From Candidatus Poseidoniaceae archaeon (GTDB lineage: Archaea > Thermoplasmatota > Poseidoniia > Poseidoniales > Poseidoniaceae): a stretch of 64,000 nucleotides of DNA. A model generated the notes under the pieces. The model was not told where the DNA came from and made no database searches. It worked only from the letters and a program-made list of their open reading frames with translations. This document shows positions 30,301-39,319 of this stretch, one piece after another (position 1 is the stretch's first letter; each line of letters starts with the position of its first letter). The DNA lies in assembly GCA_028353405.1 (NCBI GenBank), contig JAOMOG010000003.1, positions 31,368-95,367 on the forward strand, given 5' to 3'. A program made the translations under genes and the position numbers.

Positions 30301-32500
30301 GTATGATCATAGAGAACCAAGTGATACTCAAACGATGCATATTCAAATCACTGACCAGCCTGAATTACCGACCAATATTCATGCTAAAGTATGGCGGCAA
30401 TGGCTTGAAGATGACAATATGAATGGCTGGCCAGACCCTGGTGAGTATTCTTCAATGTCATTGCTACACCCGTCAAACCTTGGCTCTTTAGTAGGGCAAT
30501 ATACACTGTTATTGGATGATAGCGGTGGCAGCATCGGGCAGAAAGTTGCAGTCTATATCGTAGGCCAAGATACCGCCGGTTATGCAATCAAAGATGCAGG
30601 TTCAAATCAAAGTGGTGAGCACTTATTCATGTATCAATTAGCACCTGATGGCCCTCCATCCATTATGGCTAATGCATTCTCATGGCAAGATGGTCGTCAA
30701 GCTTGGTTACATCCGGATATGCCATATGTTCTGGAGGTTGATATCAGTGAACCAAACGGTGGTTCTGATCTTGCTTCTGTAGAAGTGGCCTTGGCTGGAA
30801 ATCAAGGTTCTGACCCACTTCTAATAACTTGGGATTTTGAAACTGGAAATTGTACAAGTGCTTCATCGCATATCATTTTAGATGATTGTAAAATGATGGG
30901 TGCTAATGGCTATGCCACTCCTTATGAAAAGGATATGACTCTGCAAATTGAATTACATTTGGCCTGGACAATGCCTGATTTAGGAGAAACGAGAAGAGAG
31001 CCAATAGTCACTGTAGTTGATAGAGCGGGTCAAGAAGCAACTCATAATTTCCCAGAAAACAGATGGAAGTTTTCAGCCGCAATGGAAGTACTTGAAGAAT
31101 CAGTAAATCTACATCTCTCCTCTGGTACATTGCTTGGTGATGGAGCGAGATTAGGGCCGAATAGTGCTATGGAGATTTCAGGAGGCGTAGTTTTCTCAGA
31201 AACAGGAACAATACCAGACTTCAACTGTAGCATTGATATTTTGTTTGATGGTGAAAGCAAATCAACTTTAGCACAACAAGGCATTTGGAACATCGCTCTA
31301 ACCACGCCGGGCCTTTCTGGTACAATTCCACTAACCTGGTCTGTTGGCTGCATGCCTGAACAAGGAATTGATGCTACTGATAAAGGAACTTCAGTGCGTT
31401 GGATTGTAGTTGATGGAGAAGGGCCTATTCCAGTTGAAATTCTCTCACCGAGAATGGATGCAATACTTGATTCGGAGCAACATGAGATTCGAATTGTTGT
31501 TTCTGAAGAAGGCGGTATCGATATTGAATCATTACAATTAATTTGGTGGGTTGAAGATGAAATCACAGGAGACCATCTTAGAGATGGAACTGAGCCAATG
31601 CTATTGGTGGGCAATGAGATTGAAGGTCTCAGATTAGAACTCACCTCTTCGTTTGATTTAACAGAAATTACCGATGGTATGCTAGAGGATCGATTGCAGG
31701 TTTATGTTCGCATTGATGGAAGAGATTTAGCAGGTAATCAGATACTCGGATTCTCGGGTACTCCTGCGGGCACTCCAGTTGCACAGTGGGGTATGAGATT
31801 CTTAGAACCTGAATATCAATTGGAGCCATCATCAGTAGAATATTCACGGCTGATGGTTGAAGTCGGTCAAACAACTTCAGTGTTAATTAGTGTCCAAAAC
31901 ATTGGCACTTTGGACGGAACAACAGACGCAGTCATTACCGCAGTTTCCCAAGATGGAACACGCACGATAGTTAGGCGAACCAGCGTTGATGTTCCAAAGG
32001 GTGGTATCGGAATCATCAGCCTAGATTGGGGTCCTGAAAGTCCAGGATTGCAGTGGATTGAGGTTACCCTTGAAGATGGAGAGACTGCTAATGGCCCATC
32101 GATTGACGTTAGGCCAGAGAGAGTAATGACAACCAGTGAGAAAATCTTTGGCGATGTCCACCCTGTTTTGGGTACATTCGTTGGGATTCTATTCCTTTCA
32201 ATTATAATCACAGGATTGATTTGGGCTAAGAGATTAACCAATAATAAGGGTAGTAGAGAGCATTACGATTGGGATGAATACTCATCCGAATTAGATGATG
32301 ATGAAGATGATGAATACGAAGAAGATGAAGTTCAACCGACCCAATCGGCGGCAGTAGCAGCAGTTCAGACCCAAGTTCAGGAAGAAGTGGTTCAAAGTGA
32401 ATGGGAATTAGGTGCTGATGGTTATTGGTGGTATCATGATAAAGAGACCAATGAATGGTGGTACAAAGATGCTGAAGGTAATATCGTACAGTTTTCTTGA
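27398..32500 (+). CDS. Giant secreted single-TM protein with Trp/Tyr-rich C-terminal tail
   Basis: ORF from TTG 27368; ATG 27398 gives MARGGYAHRAILLVVLLLIGG signal. Region with AVWDFNSGNDGWTFSNAYSG...CCDYWFFDDVFMDIP (MAM/concanavalin-like). TM VLGTFVGILFLSIIITGLIWAKRL, acidic linker, ending GYWWYHDKETNEWWYKDAEGNIVQFS. Confidence 0.88.
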   Translation: MARGGYAHRAILLVVLLLIGGPVQIGLSAQYDGTIAQQSLIDEPTIFPAATGSTQTISLDGSTVNDAFEVEVLSEEPLVDIKLNLSPAVQVTQSSYIWDDNNIWSHADAQLDGAKQSGVGLSLKGVDAVWDFNSGNDGWTFSNAYSGRSTLQCGTNGTGGGSIRTYAGSTYATSPVVNLNGLSSVSVHAWVKQGNSGCGEEPDANENLAFQYKTSSGGWTTFQTYMGSTAGGTAVQLSQNLPAVALHANSQIRAYQNSGSSTCCDYWFFDDVFMDIPSSATWISPTIGWASNASFPVSKSVMAPMYIDADVPAGARLDWTVLDDNGLEIDGMSGSGAVIPLQFIDFENINEVRIKFEFNESNAGLIPRIFALSFDGAYKDTLQPLQTGMIWTNNGALYTSSATQFSGNATANITSPWYSADFASESVVVDGQSTNAQAQIRFDRDDNWTNISLPYTYNLDETLYGLQLQFAALAPADGNMSNFTSWQVDEIELRFSGGSYPAQPAIDFSGDELLEWGGSDDRVGSWGWQDRFANGETQVEVIAGISGYATTKAWIPKDDLQSLSFSVLAQGGTFNTVNIVVGSTTVTTYTFSDRTNAQIQLDILELDDLKLELAASTSAVAALGTFFVEVELEILGSGNITYGGLSAPYQASMTLDAGPQSAFVLAINSARRGLVPSQGIHHIPVPFIASSAGDLKIELVSMNSSSEVVLIDTSMEDEPLTLTPSQQWMTMHASYQVFSSTANMVRFDVFGSENEATWLLPLNGGGPIGQGDYDKVELHPTNALQSTVNGTDVDFSITFRLEPDWEDEDILTVSSRLILSSNTISIPASYYWGGFDYQGFENDLEIHSFSVSTDEGEIPQSVNFLQSSDEIVFTVDIGFEGVDSNASFADGDALVELVRGGQVIANTTSLDEDIWVVNDTIPFTHGNLTWTIRVTPLSGSGTTTNSEISRTFFIDSVRPRVLETSVGWYDHREPSDTQTMHIQITDQPELPTNIHAKVWRQWLEDDNMNGWPDPGEYSSMSLLHPSNLGSLVGQYTLLLDDSGGSIGQKVAVYIVGQDTAGYAIKDAGSNQSGEHLFMYQLAPDGPPSIMANAFSWQDGRQAWLHPDMPYVLEVDISEPNGGSDLASVEVALAGNQGSDPLLITWDFETGNCTSASSHIILDDCKMMGANGYATPYEKDMTLQIELHLAWTMPDLGETRREPIVTVVDRAGQEATHNFPENRWKFSAAMEVLEESVNLHLSSGTLLGDGARLGPNSAMEISGGVVFSETGTIPDFNCSIDILFDGESKSTLAQQGIWNIALTTPGLSGTIPLTWSVGCMPEQGIDATDKGTSVRWIVVDGEGPIPVEILSPRMDAILDSEQHEIRIVVSEEGGIDIESLQLIWWVEDEITGDHLRDGTEPMLLVGNEIEGLRLELTSSFDLTEITDGMLEDRLQVYVRIDGRDLAGNQILGFSGTPAGTPVAQWGMRFLEPEYQLEPSSVEYSRLMVEVGQTTSVLISVQNIGTLDGTTDAVITAVSQDGTRTIVRRTSVDVPKGGIGIISLDWGPESPGLQWIEVTLEDGETANGPSIDVRPERVMTTSEKIFGDVHPVLGTFVGILFLSIIITGLIWAKRLTNNKGSREHYDWDEYSSELDDDEDDEYEEDEVQPTQSAAVAAVQTQVQEEVVQSEWELGADGYWWYHDKETNEWWYKDAEGNIVQFS

Positions 32501-32513
32501 GAGGTGATTTACT

Positions 32514-34280
32514 TTGAGCAACCTTGTCGGATTACTACAACTTGATCCAACTGTTGGAGATTTAGAAGGTAATTCTAAGCGTATAGAAGGATTAGTGTCT
32601 CAAGCAAAAATGAACGGAGCCAGCGTCGCTATTACTACAGAATTAGCAATTTGTGGCTATCCTCCTCGAGATTTATTATTACAAACTGATTTTATCAACA
32701 AATCACAAAAAATTGCTAGTGAACTTGATGTTGATTTACCAGTTCTAGTCGGCACTCCAATCGCTGCAGAAAACGATAGACAATTACCATTCAATGGTGT
32801 TGTTTTAGCAGGTCCAAATGGCGGTAAAACTAGAGGCGAAGGTAGCAGTAGAGTGATTGCAAAAAAACAATTATTACCAACTTACGATGTATTTGATGAA
32901 GCTCGTTATTTCAAAGCAGATTCCCGTTCAGGTATTGCACGAACAATCGGTGGAATGGATTTCGGTGTTACTATTTGTGAAGATGCTTGGCAAGCAGCAG
33001 GACAAACTCCCTCAGCATATGCAGCAGACCCAATTGAACATCTCGCTGAATGGGGACGACAAGGAGTAGAACTTTCTGCAACAGTCAATCTTAGTGCATC
33101 ACCATTCCATTCTGATAAAGTCAGTACTAGAGTTCACGTAAGTCGTACGGCAGCAAAGATACTCGGCCATCCATTCCTGTTAGCAAATCAAGTAGGTGCT
33201 AATGATGATTTATTATTTGATGGATGCTCCTTGATAGCATGGCCAGACGGGCAAGTAGTAATCGCTCCTGCTTGGCAAGAAGGAGTGCTTGTAGTCGACC
33301 TTGATAATCCACAAAATTGCCATTGGGTTGCTTCTGATTCGGAAGATTCAATCAATATTGGTAGTGATAAAATAAAACATCTTTCAAGTGATGATGATGG
33401 GCACGATGATGCTAAGCATTTAGTTGAAGAATTAGCAGATGCAGTAGTCACTGGTTTGTCTGATTATTGTAGGAAATCTGGTATTAATTCAGTGGTGCTG
33501 GGATTATCTGGTGGGATTGATTCTGCTGTTGCAGCCTGTGTTGCAGCAGCAGCGGTAGGGCCAGAGAATGTTACTGCAATCGCAATGCCGAGCCGTCATT
33601 CCAGCCAACATTCGATCGATGATGCACACTATACGGCGAAGGCACTAGGTCTAAACTTTTCAATTCGTGAAATCGATGATCTTCACAAGGCAGTTGAAAG
33701 TAGCATCGGAGATATTTTGGTTGCTGGTAATCCAGTTGCAAGTGAAAACTTACAGGCGAGATTACGCGCTATAATTGTCATGGGTCATGCAAATGCCCAA
33801 GGTAGTATGGCTATTGCAACCGGTAATAAATCCGAACTAGCACAAGGATACTGCACTCTCTATGGTGATATGGCGGGTGGCTATACTCCACTAGGAGATC
33901 TTTACAAAATGGAGGTTTATGCACTGGCTGAACTGTTTAACGCGCGAGCATTAGAGGATGGAAAAGAAGTTCCTGTTAATGAATCAACTCTAACCAAACC
34001 ACCTAGTGCAGAATTAGCGCCAAATCAAAAAGATGAAGATTCACTACCTGCATATCCAATACTTGATGGAATACTTGAGGCACACATAGAAGATGGCTTG
34101 GATAGCCACTCAATAGCACAATTAGGTTTTGAAATAAAAACCGTAATAGAAGTACTAAATCGTTTAGAGAAAAACGAGCATAAGAGGTGGCAAATGTCTC
34201 CAGCACCAAGAGTTTCAAAACGTGCATTCGGTCAAGGTTGGAGGCATCCTCTAGCCTCAAAACACTCATGGAGAAGTTGA
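32514..34280 (+). CDS. nadE: Glutamine-dependent NAD+ synthetase
   Basis: N-terminal nitrilase domain (VAITTELAICGYPPRDLL, FGVTICEDAW) and synthetase P-loop VVLGLSGGIDSAVAACVAA; TTG start preceded by GAGGTGA. Confidence 0.94.
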   Translation: MSNLVGLLQLDPTVGDLEGNSKRIEGLVSQAKMNGASVAITTELAICGYPPRDLLLQTDFINKSQKIASELDVDLPVLVGTPIAAENDRQLPFNGVVLAGPNGGKTRGEGSSRVIAKKQLLPTYDVFDEARYFKADSRSGIARTIGGMDFGVTICEDAWQAAGQTPSAYAADPIEHLAEWGRQGVELSATVNLSASPFHSDKVSTRVHVSRTAAKILGHPFLLANQVGANDDLLFDGCSLIAWPDGQVVIAPAWQEGVLVVDLDNPQNCHWVASDSEDSINIGSDKIKHLSSDDDGHDDAKHLVEELADAVVTGLSDYCRKSGINSVVLGLSGGIDSAVAACVAAAAVGPENVTAIAMPSRHSSQHSIDDAHYTAKALGLNFSIREIDDLHKAVESSIGDILVAGNPVASENLQARLRAIIVMGHANAQGSMAIATGNKSELAQGYCTLYGDMAGGYTPLGDLYKMEVYALAELFNARALEDGKEVPVNESTLTKPPSAELAPNQKDEDSLPAYPILDGILEAHIEDGLDSHSIAQLGFEIKTVIEVLNRLEKNEHKRWQMSPAPRVSKRAFGQGWRHPLASKHSWRS

Positions 34281-34305
34281 AGAACAATAGTTTTCAGCCC
34301 AACTT

Positions 34306-35130
34306 ATGGGCGAAGCGGTTGTCAACATAGCAGGTTATCGCTTTGTTGATTTACCTGACCGCGATGAGTTGCGTAAACCGCTACAAGAGCTGTGCGCAAC
34401 GCTTGAATTGAAAGGAACAATATTACTTTCAACAGAAGGAATAAATTTCTTTCTAGCAGCGAGTGAACCAAATGTTAGCAAATTCATTAGTGAATTAGAA
34501 AAAGATGAGAGATTCGTTGGCATCACTCTGAAGCGATCATATACTGATTATCAGCCTTTTAATCGTATGAATGTACGACTCAAGAAGGAAATTATCTCTG
34601 TGGGGATGGATGAGATACAGCCTGCCCGTTTCACCGGCGAGGATATTACGCCAACTGAATTCAAGAAATGGTTAGACGAGGAAAGGGAGATCGCAGTTAT
34701 CGATACTAGGAATGGTTACGAATTACGCGTTGGTACCTTTGAGAATGCCATTGACCTCAATCTCAAATCATTTCGTCAATTCCCTCAAGCAGCAGAAGCA
34801 TTGCTAGAAGAGTTGGAGGATATTCCAATCGTAATGTACTGCACAGGAGGAGTTCGCTGTGAAAAGGCAAGTGCTATAATGCTCAATCAAGGATTCAAAA
34901 ACGTATACCAACTCAAGGGGGGAGTCCTAGGATACTTCGAAGAAGTAGGAGGAGCGCATTGGGTTGGCGATTGTTTCGTTTTTGATCAGAGAGTCTCGGT
35001 TAATTCTCAACTTGAAGAAACAGGGTTCGCTCAATGCTTTGCATGCAGAGAACCAATCTCGGAACAAGAGCAGAACTCACCTGAATATGTTGTAGGAGAG
35101 TCCTGCCCTTACTGCATAGGCCGTAAGTAG
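34306..35130 (+). CDS. Rhodanese-domain protein, TrhO/YceA (UPF0176)-like tRNA uridine hydroxylase
   Basis: KGTILLSTEGINFFLAAS; PTEFKKWLDEEREIAVIDTRNGYELRVGTFENAIDL; active site MYCTGGVRCEKASAIM; C-terminal Cys pairs CFACREPI...CPYCIG. Confidence 0.9.
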   Translation: MGEAVVNIAGYRFVDLPDRDELRKPLQELCATLELKGTILLSTEGINFFLAASEPNVSKFISELEKDERFVGITLKRSYTDYQPFNRMNVRLKKEIISVGMDEIQPARFTGEDITPTEFKKWLDEEREIAVIDTRNGYELRVGTFENAIDLNLKSFRQFPQAAEALLEELEDIPIVMYCTGGVRCEKASAIMLNQGFKNVYQLKGGVLGYFEEVGGAHWVGDCFVFDQRVSVNSQLEETGFAQCFACREPISEQEQNSPEYVVGESCPYCIGRK

Positions 35131-35140
35131 TGAATCAACT

Positions 35141-37423
35141 TCACCAGATCAACCATTCATCTGTTAATTGCAAGTGTGTCCATGCGTATAACTCGTTACC
35201 ATTTTGACCATCTAATGCTACGAAGATAACCTGGGTGTCGGTAACGATCATATTGCCATACTGACCACTATCGGAATTGTTGCCAATCCCTTGATATGGG
35301 TCGTATTGTAACTGAATAGTTCCTGATGAATCAAGTGACCATAATGCAAATCCAATATCGTCAGCTGAGGCGATAAAAACAATATCATCTCCAATTATAG
35401 AAATATGCCTAACATCAGAATCAACAACTCCACTGCTCAAATCTGTAGCAACGATTGTTCCATCTATTGTTCCATCACTGCTACATAATTCACTACCAAA
35501 GGTAGCGGTTACGCAGTCAAAGAAGATCTTTCCACCATTGATAACAGCTTCAGTCCTTTCACCAGGTATCACAATCTCAGTCGATAGTGAAGTAGTCATT
35601 CCGTTATGGAAATCATAAGACCAAAGCGTCGGATTTACACCAGTTGTTTGTGCATCAAAAATTATCTTAGAAGAAAGTAAATGCAAGCCTAGACCAGTGC
35701 CAACATTTGTTGGCCAATTACCGGTAGTAGTATCCATCAATGATGTCAACCAAGTAACGTTTCCAGAACTTAGTAATGCCAATTGTCTTCCAGAGTTTGC
35801 TGTAGCAACCACCACCAATCCTTGTTCAGTAGAAACACTAAATTGTGCTAAGGAGTTTCCATTTGGATTGACGTCATATGCAGTTAGTAGTCCACTTGTT
35901 GACAATTGATATGGTTCAAGATCGCCATTTGAATCTTTAGCGTTAAACCAAAGATTATCAGCATCGCTATCAAGTATTGAGAATGCATTTGCAGATAGTG
36001 CCGATAAACTTGAACTCAAAATAGATTGAGTTGCATTATCAAATGTTGGAATCTGTGAAAGTTCAACAATATCGCTTGAATTAGCCCAATGTATTGTATT
36101 GGAACTAGTAGTAAATACAACGCCTTGCATGAATGGAACCAATACTGAGTTCGCATCTATACTATTGTGAACAAATATATCTTGTACAATATGAGTGCCA
36201 ATGGTAGTTCCATCAGTTACCCATAGTTCTCTTCCATTAGTTCCATCATCAGCGTCAAAGAAAACAAGTTCACCTTGTTCACCTGCTACACTGGTGAATC
36301 CCAATGCATTACCTGGAAGTGAGTCTCCTAGAGGATTTATATCGAGAAGCATAGTTGTAGTATCCATTATTCCTTCAGTAGTCCACAATTCACAACCGTC
36401 AAGAGGACTATATGCTGCAAAAATGGTAATAGAATATTTTTGATTCCAATTCATAGCATCACAATTTGCAGTGATTCCATCATTAACATTCGGTGCGGCG
36501 TCTGAGATTCTTTCAGCAGTGAGTGGAGTTGAACAAACTTTCAATTCCTCGTCTACTTCATCATCAGAAAGGTTTCCATCAAAGGCGGTTGAATTACCAG
36601 TGCCATCATCTATTCCAAAGCGTAAAATAAATCCAACTGGACAAACATTAGAAGGAGGTATTTCCTTCTTTACTAAGGCAGGAGCACCGTTTCCACCACT
36701 GTTTCCATCTCCACCGATTTTACCATCACAAAGTTCGTTAACAGTAGCAAACTCTTCATCATCAAGGTAATCATTTTGATTTTCATCCATTCCAGAATAG
36801 ATCGCAATACCGCCTTCGGGACAAGTTGTATTGCCGACATAAATTGTAACCATTCTAACTAGACTAGATGTGCCATTACTGCCGATTTCACCTGAGTCTC
36901 CATTCGCACCTTGCGGTCCTGAAAGCCCTTCTTTTCCATGACAAATTTTTGTAGTTGAAGTAATTTCTACACTATCGAGAACACCATTTTGATTAGTATC
37001 AGTACCAATGAAAATATCAGAGCCACCTTCCGTACAAATCGAATCTGCTTCACGTCCTTCAGAAAGAACAAGAGTTTCTATTGCATCTTGACCATCCTTT
37101 CCTTGAGATAATTGCAAACCGTTTAGAAGAACAAGAGCATAACTTGACAATATTAGTGCAATAATAATTGATAATACCTGAATTGTAGTCAATACTTTTG
37201 ATTTCTTACTCGAGCGGTTTCTTGCCAAAACACCTTGATATCGGCCATTTTCCACAACACTTTGTCTGCTACGACTTTGTGCCTCTGTACTACGGTTTCC
37301 ATCATTAATCTGTGGCACATCTTTGGCTATTTGGTCATGCGCAGGTTCTCCTGCAATAGGGGCATGTTCAACCGTGTTGCTATTTGGTGACATGAACAAG
37401 AGGGAATACCTCAATGGTATCAA
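35141..37423 (-). CDS. Single-TM surface protein with DUF7151-like repeats, collagen-like Gly-X-Y stretch and ELWxTDGT-type repeats
   Basis: ICTEGGSDIFIGTDTNQNGVLDSVEITSTTKICHG and related repeats; GKEGLSGPQGANGDSGEIGSNG; GCELWTTEG, GRELWVTDGTTIGTHIV, SELCSSDGTIDGTIV; N-terminal TM VLSIIIALILSSYALVLL. Confidence 0.8.
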   Translation of the reverse strand: MIPLRYSLLFMSPNSNTVEHAPIAGEPAHDQIAKDVPQINDGNRSTEAQSRSRQSVVENGRYQGVLARNRSSKKSKVLTTIQVLSIIIALILSSYALVLLNGLQLSQGKDGQDAIETLVLSEGREADSICTEGGSDIFIGTDTNQNGVLDSVEITSTTKICHGKEGLSGPQGANGDSGEIGSNGTSSLVRMVTIYVGNTTCPEGGIAIYSGMDENQNDYLDDEEFATVNELCDGKIGGDGNSGGNGAPALVKKEIPPSNVCPVGFILRFGIDDGTGNSTAFDGNLSDDEVDEELKVCSTPLTAERISDAAPNVNDGITANCDAMNWNQKYSITIFAAYSPLDGCELWTTEGIMDTTTMLLDINPLGDSLPGNALGFTSVAGEQGELVFFDADDGTNGRELWVTDGTTIGTHIVQDIFVHNSIDANSVLVPFMQGVVFTTSSNTIHWANSSDIVELSQIPTFDNATQSILSSSLSALSANAFSILDSDADNLWFNAKDSNGDLEPYQLSTSGLLTAYDVNPNGNSLAQFSVSTEQGLVVVATANSGRQLALLSSGNVTWLTSLMDTTTGNWPTNVGTGLGLHLLSSKIIFDAQTTGVNPTLWSYDFHNGMTTSLSTEIVIPGERTEAVINGGKIFFDCVTATFGSELCSSDGTIDGTIVATDLSSGVVDSDVRHISIIGDDIVFIASADDIGFALWSLDSSGTIQLQYDPYQGIGNNSDSGQYGNMIVTDTQVIFVALDGQNGNELYAWTHLQLTDEWLIW

Positions 37424-37519
37424 AACCTTCGGTGTTTAATCAATATATATTCACCGAATTAGCGCGTGCGAGAGAAATAATTGATCAAAGTATATTTCTC
37501 AATCAGTGTAGGGGGTTAA

Positions 37520-39319
37520 TTGATGAGCATCCAATCACTGCCTCGTTGTATGGAACTACCTCCGCGCCTCCAATCTCAATTAGATGGGGCAGAAGGTGAA
37601 ACGAGACAAAAGGCCGCACGATTGGTAGTTGACTTGGCTACAACTGCTGGTGCTGACGGATTTGTTAAAGCAGCCCACGCCCACGTTTCGGGAGTTTCAG
37701 TTATTACTGGCGGACATGGGTTGCGTAGATTCCTTTCAGATTTAAGCGGAGATAGCAGCGGTGTTGTCGCCATCCCCACGACTCTCAATTCAGCGGGTTG
37801 TGACAAAGAAAAAATGCAAGAAATGGACATTGCATGGCCGGATTTCTTGGAACAACAATTTGAGATTGTTGTGGCTTATGAAAGATTGGGAATAGATGCA
37901 ATACTCTCTTGCACACCTTATGATCGAGGAATTAACAACCCTGAAGGGATTGCTTCTTGGGCAGAATCAAATGCAGTATGTTTCTCCAATACTTGGACGT
38001 CGCTTATCACAAATAGAGAATCTGGATTATCTGCACTAGCAACTGCATTAACAGGTTATGCTCCACGCTGGGGATTACATCTTGAAGAAAATAGAATCCC
38101 CAATATCATTGTTGATATCGATTGTCAAATGGAGACCTTATCAGACTGGTCTGTACTTGGTGATTGGATTGGAAAGCAAGTCAAACCAGAATGGGATTTA
38201 CCCTGGGGTCCAATGCCTCTGATTACAGGTTTACCTAAACATTTGAGCTTTGCCCGAAAGAAGGCATTGACTGCAGCAGCAGCAAATTATGGAATTCCAA
38301 TGCTTTGGGCAGTAGGTCATTCGCAAGATCCCCCATTGAATAGAAACGAAGATGGACAATGGCAAGCACCTGACAATGGTTGGCAAGGTAAACTAACTTT
38401 TAGTGCAGAAGATTTACAACAACGATATGACGAATTAGCACCCAAAGGTCAAGTTGACTTAGTTGTAATCGGCTGTCCTCAAGCAAGTCTGGAAGAGATC
38501 CGAATTACTGCTTCAGCAGTGCGTTCACATGCGGAATTTGGAGGAAAAATTCCGGATAGAAGATTATGGGTTTTTACAAGTGGAGAGAATTATCAATTAG
38601 CTTTGGCAGATGGCAGCATTTCAATTCTTGAAGAAGCAGGGGCTTTAATTTTGCAAGACACTTGTCCAGAGGTTACGCCATATAATCGCCAACATTACAA
38701 TCATTTATTGACAAATTCGTTGAAGGCTGAGCATTACTTGACTAGCGGACTTAACAAATTACCAACCAGTGTAATGCCTATTGAGCAGTGTGTTGCACAT
38801 GCCATAGACCCAGAGTTAAGTGCAGGACCTCGTCCTCAATTACAAGCAAAAGCACAACCTCAACACCAATCAGCAAAGACATATCAAGAAGGTGAAGTGG
38901 AAATAAAAGGAAGTGGATTATTATCGCAAGAAGATTTCACAGTAACGGGTACTGCCTTGGTAACTGATGTCGCAATCACCTATTTGGGCTATGTAAATGC
39001 AGATACTGGAGTAATTGAAGAAACAGGACATCCCCTCGATGGCAAAGCGGTAAAAGATACAATTCTAATTTATCCTAAAGGTTCAGGCTCCACTGTTGCT
39101 CCATATGTTTTGATGGGATTAATTTACACAGGAGTCGGTCCTAAAGCGATTGTCAACAGAGATGTATGTCCGCTAACACTTCCAGCTTGTTCACTTCTTG
39201 ATTTACCATATGGGCATGGTTTTGAAACAGATCCATGTATTGCAATAAACAATGGCGACCAAATTGAAATGAAGCGAGTTGATGGAGTGGTAACCATTTC
39301 AGTATTACAACGTGTATGA
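37520..39319 (+). CDS. Fused aconitase-X protein (DUF521 large + DUF126 small domains), candidate phosphomevalonate dehydratase
   Basis: N-terminal AcnX-like region (HAHVSGVSVITGGHGLRRFL, SCTPY, VVIGCPQASLEEI); C-terminal swivelling domain LIYPKGSGSTVAPYVLMGL...IVNRDVCPLTLPACSL. Confidence 0.82.
   Translation: MMSIQSLPRCMELPPRLQSQLDGAEGETRQKAARLVVDLATTAGADGFVKAAHAHVSGVSVITGGHGLRRFLSDLSGDSSGVVAIPTTLNSAGCDKEKMQEMDIAWPDFLEQQFEIVVAYERLGIDAILSCTPYDRGINNPEGIASWAESNAVCFSNTWTSLITNRESGLSALATALTGYAPRWGLHLEENRIPNIIVDIDCQMETLSDWSVLGDWIGKQVKPEWDLPWGPMPLITGLPKHLSFARKKALTAAAANYGIPMLWAVGHSQDPPLNRNEDGQWQAPDNGWQGKLTFSAEDLQQRYDELAPKGQVDLVVIGCPQASLEEIRITASAVRSHAEFGGKIPDRRLWVFTSGENYQLALADGSISILEEAGALILQDTCPEVTPYNRQHYNHLLTNSLKAEHYLTSGLNKLPTSVMPIEQCVAHAIDPELSAGPRPQLQAKAQPQHQSAKTYQEGEVEIKGSGLLSQEDFTVTGTALVTDVAITYLGYVNADTGVIEETGHPLDGKAVKDTILIYPKGSGSTVAPYVLMGLIYTGVGPKAIVNRDVCPLTLPACSLLDLPYGHGFETDPCIAINNGDQIEMKRVDGVVTISVLQRV

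Noticed and set aside
31042-31644. 200-aa minus-strand ORF within the giant surface protein gene
   Set aside because: Ser/Pro-rich shadow translation; no supporting signals.
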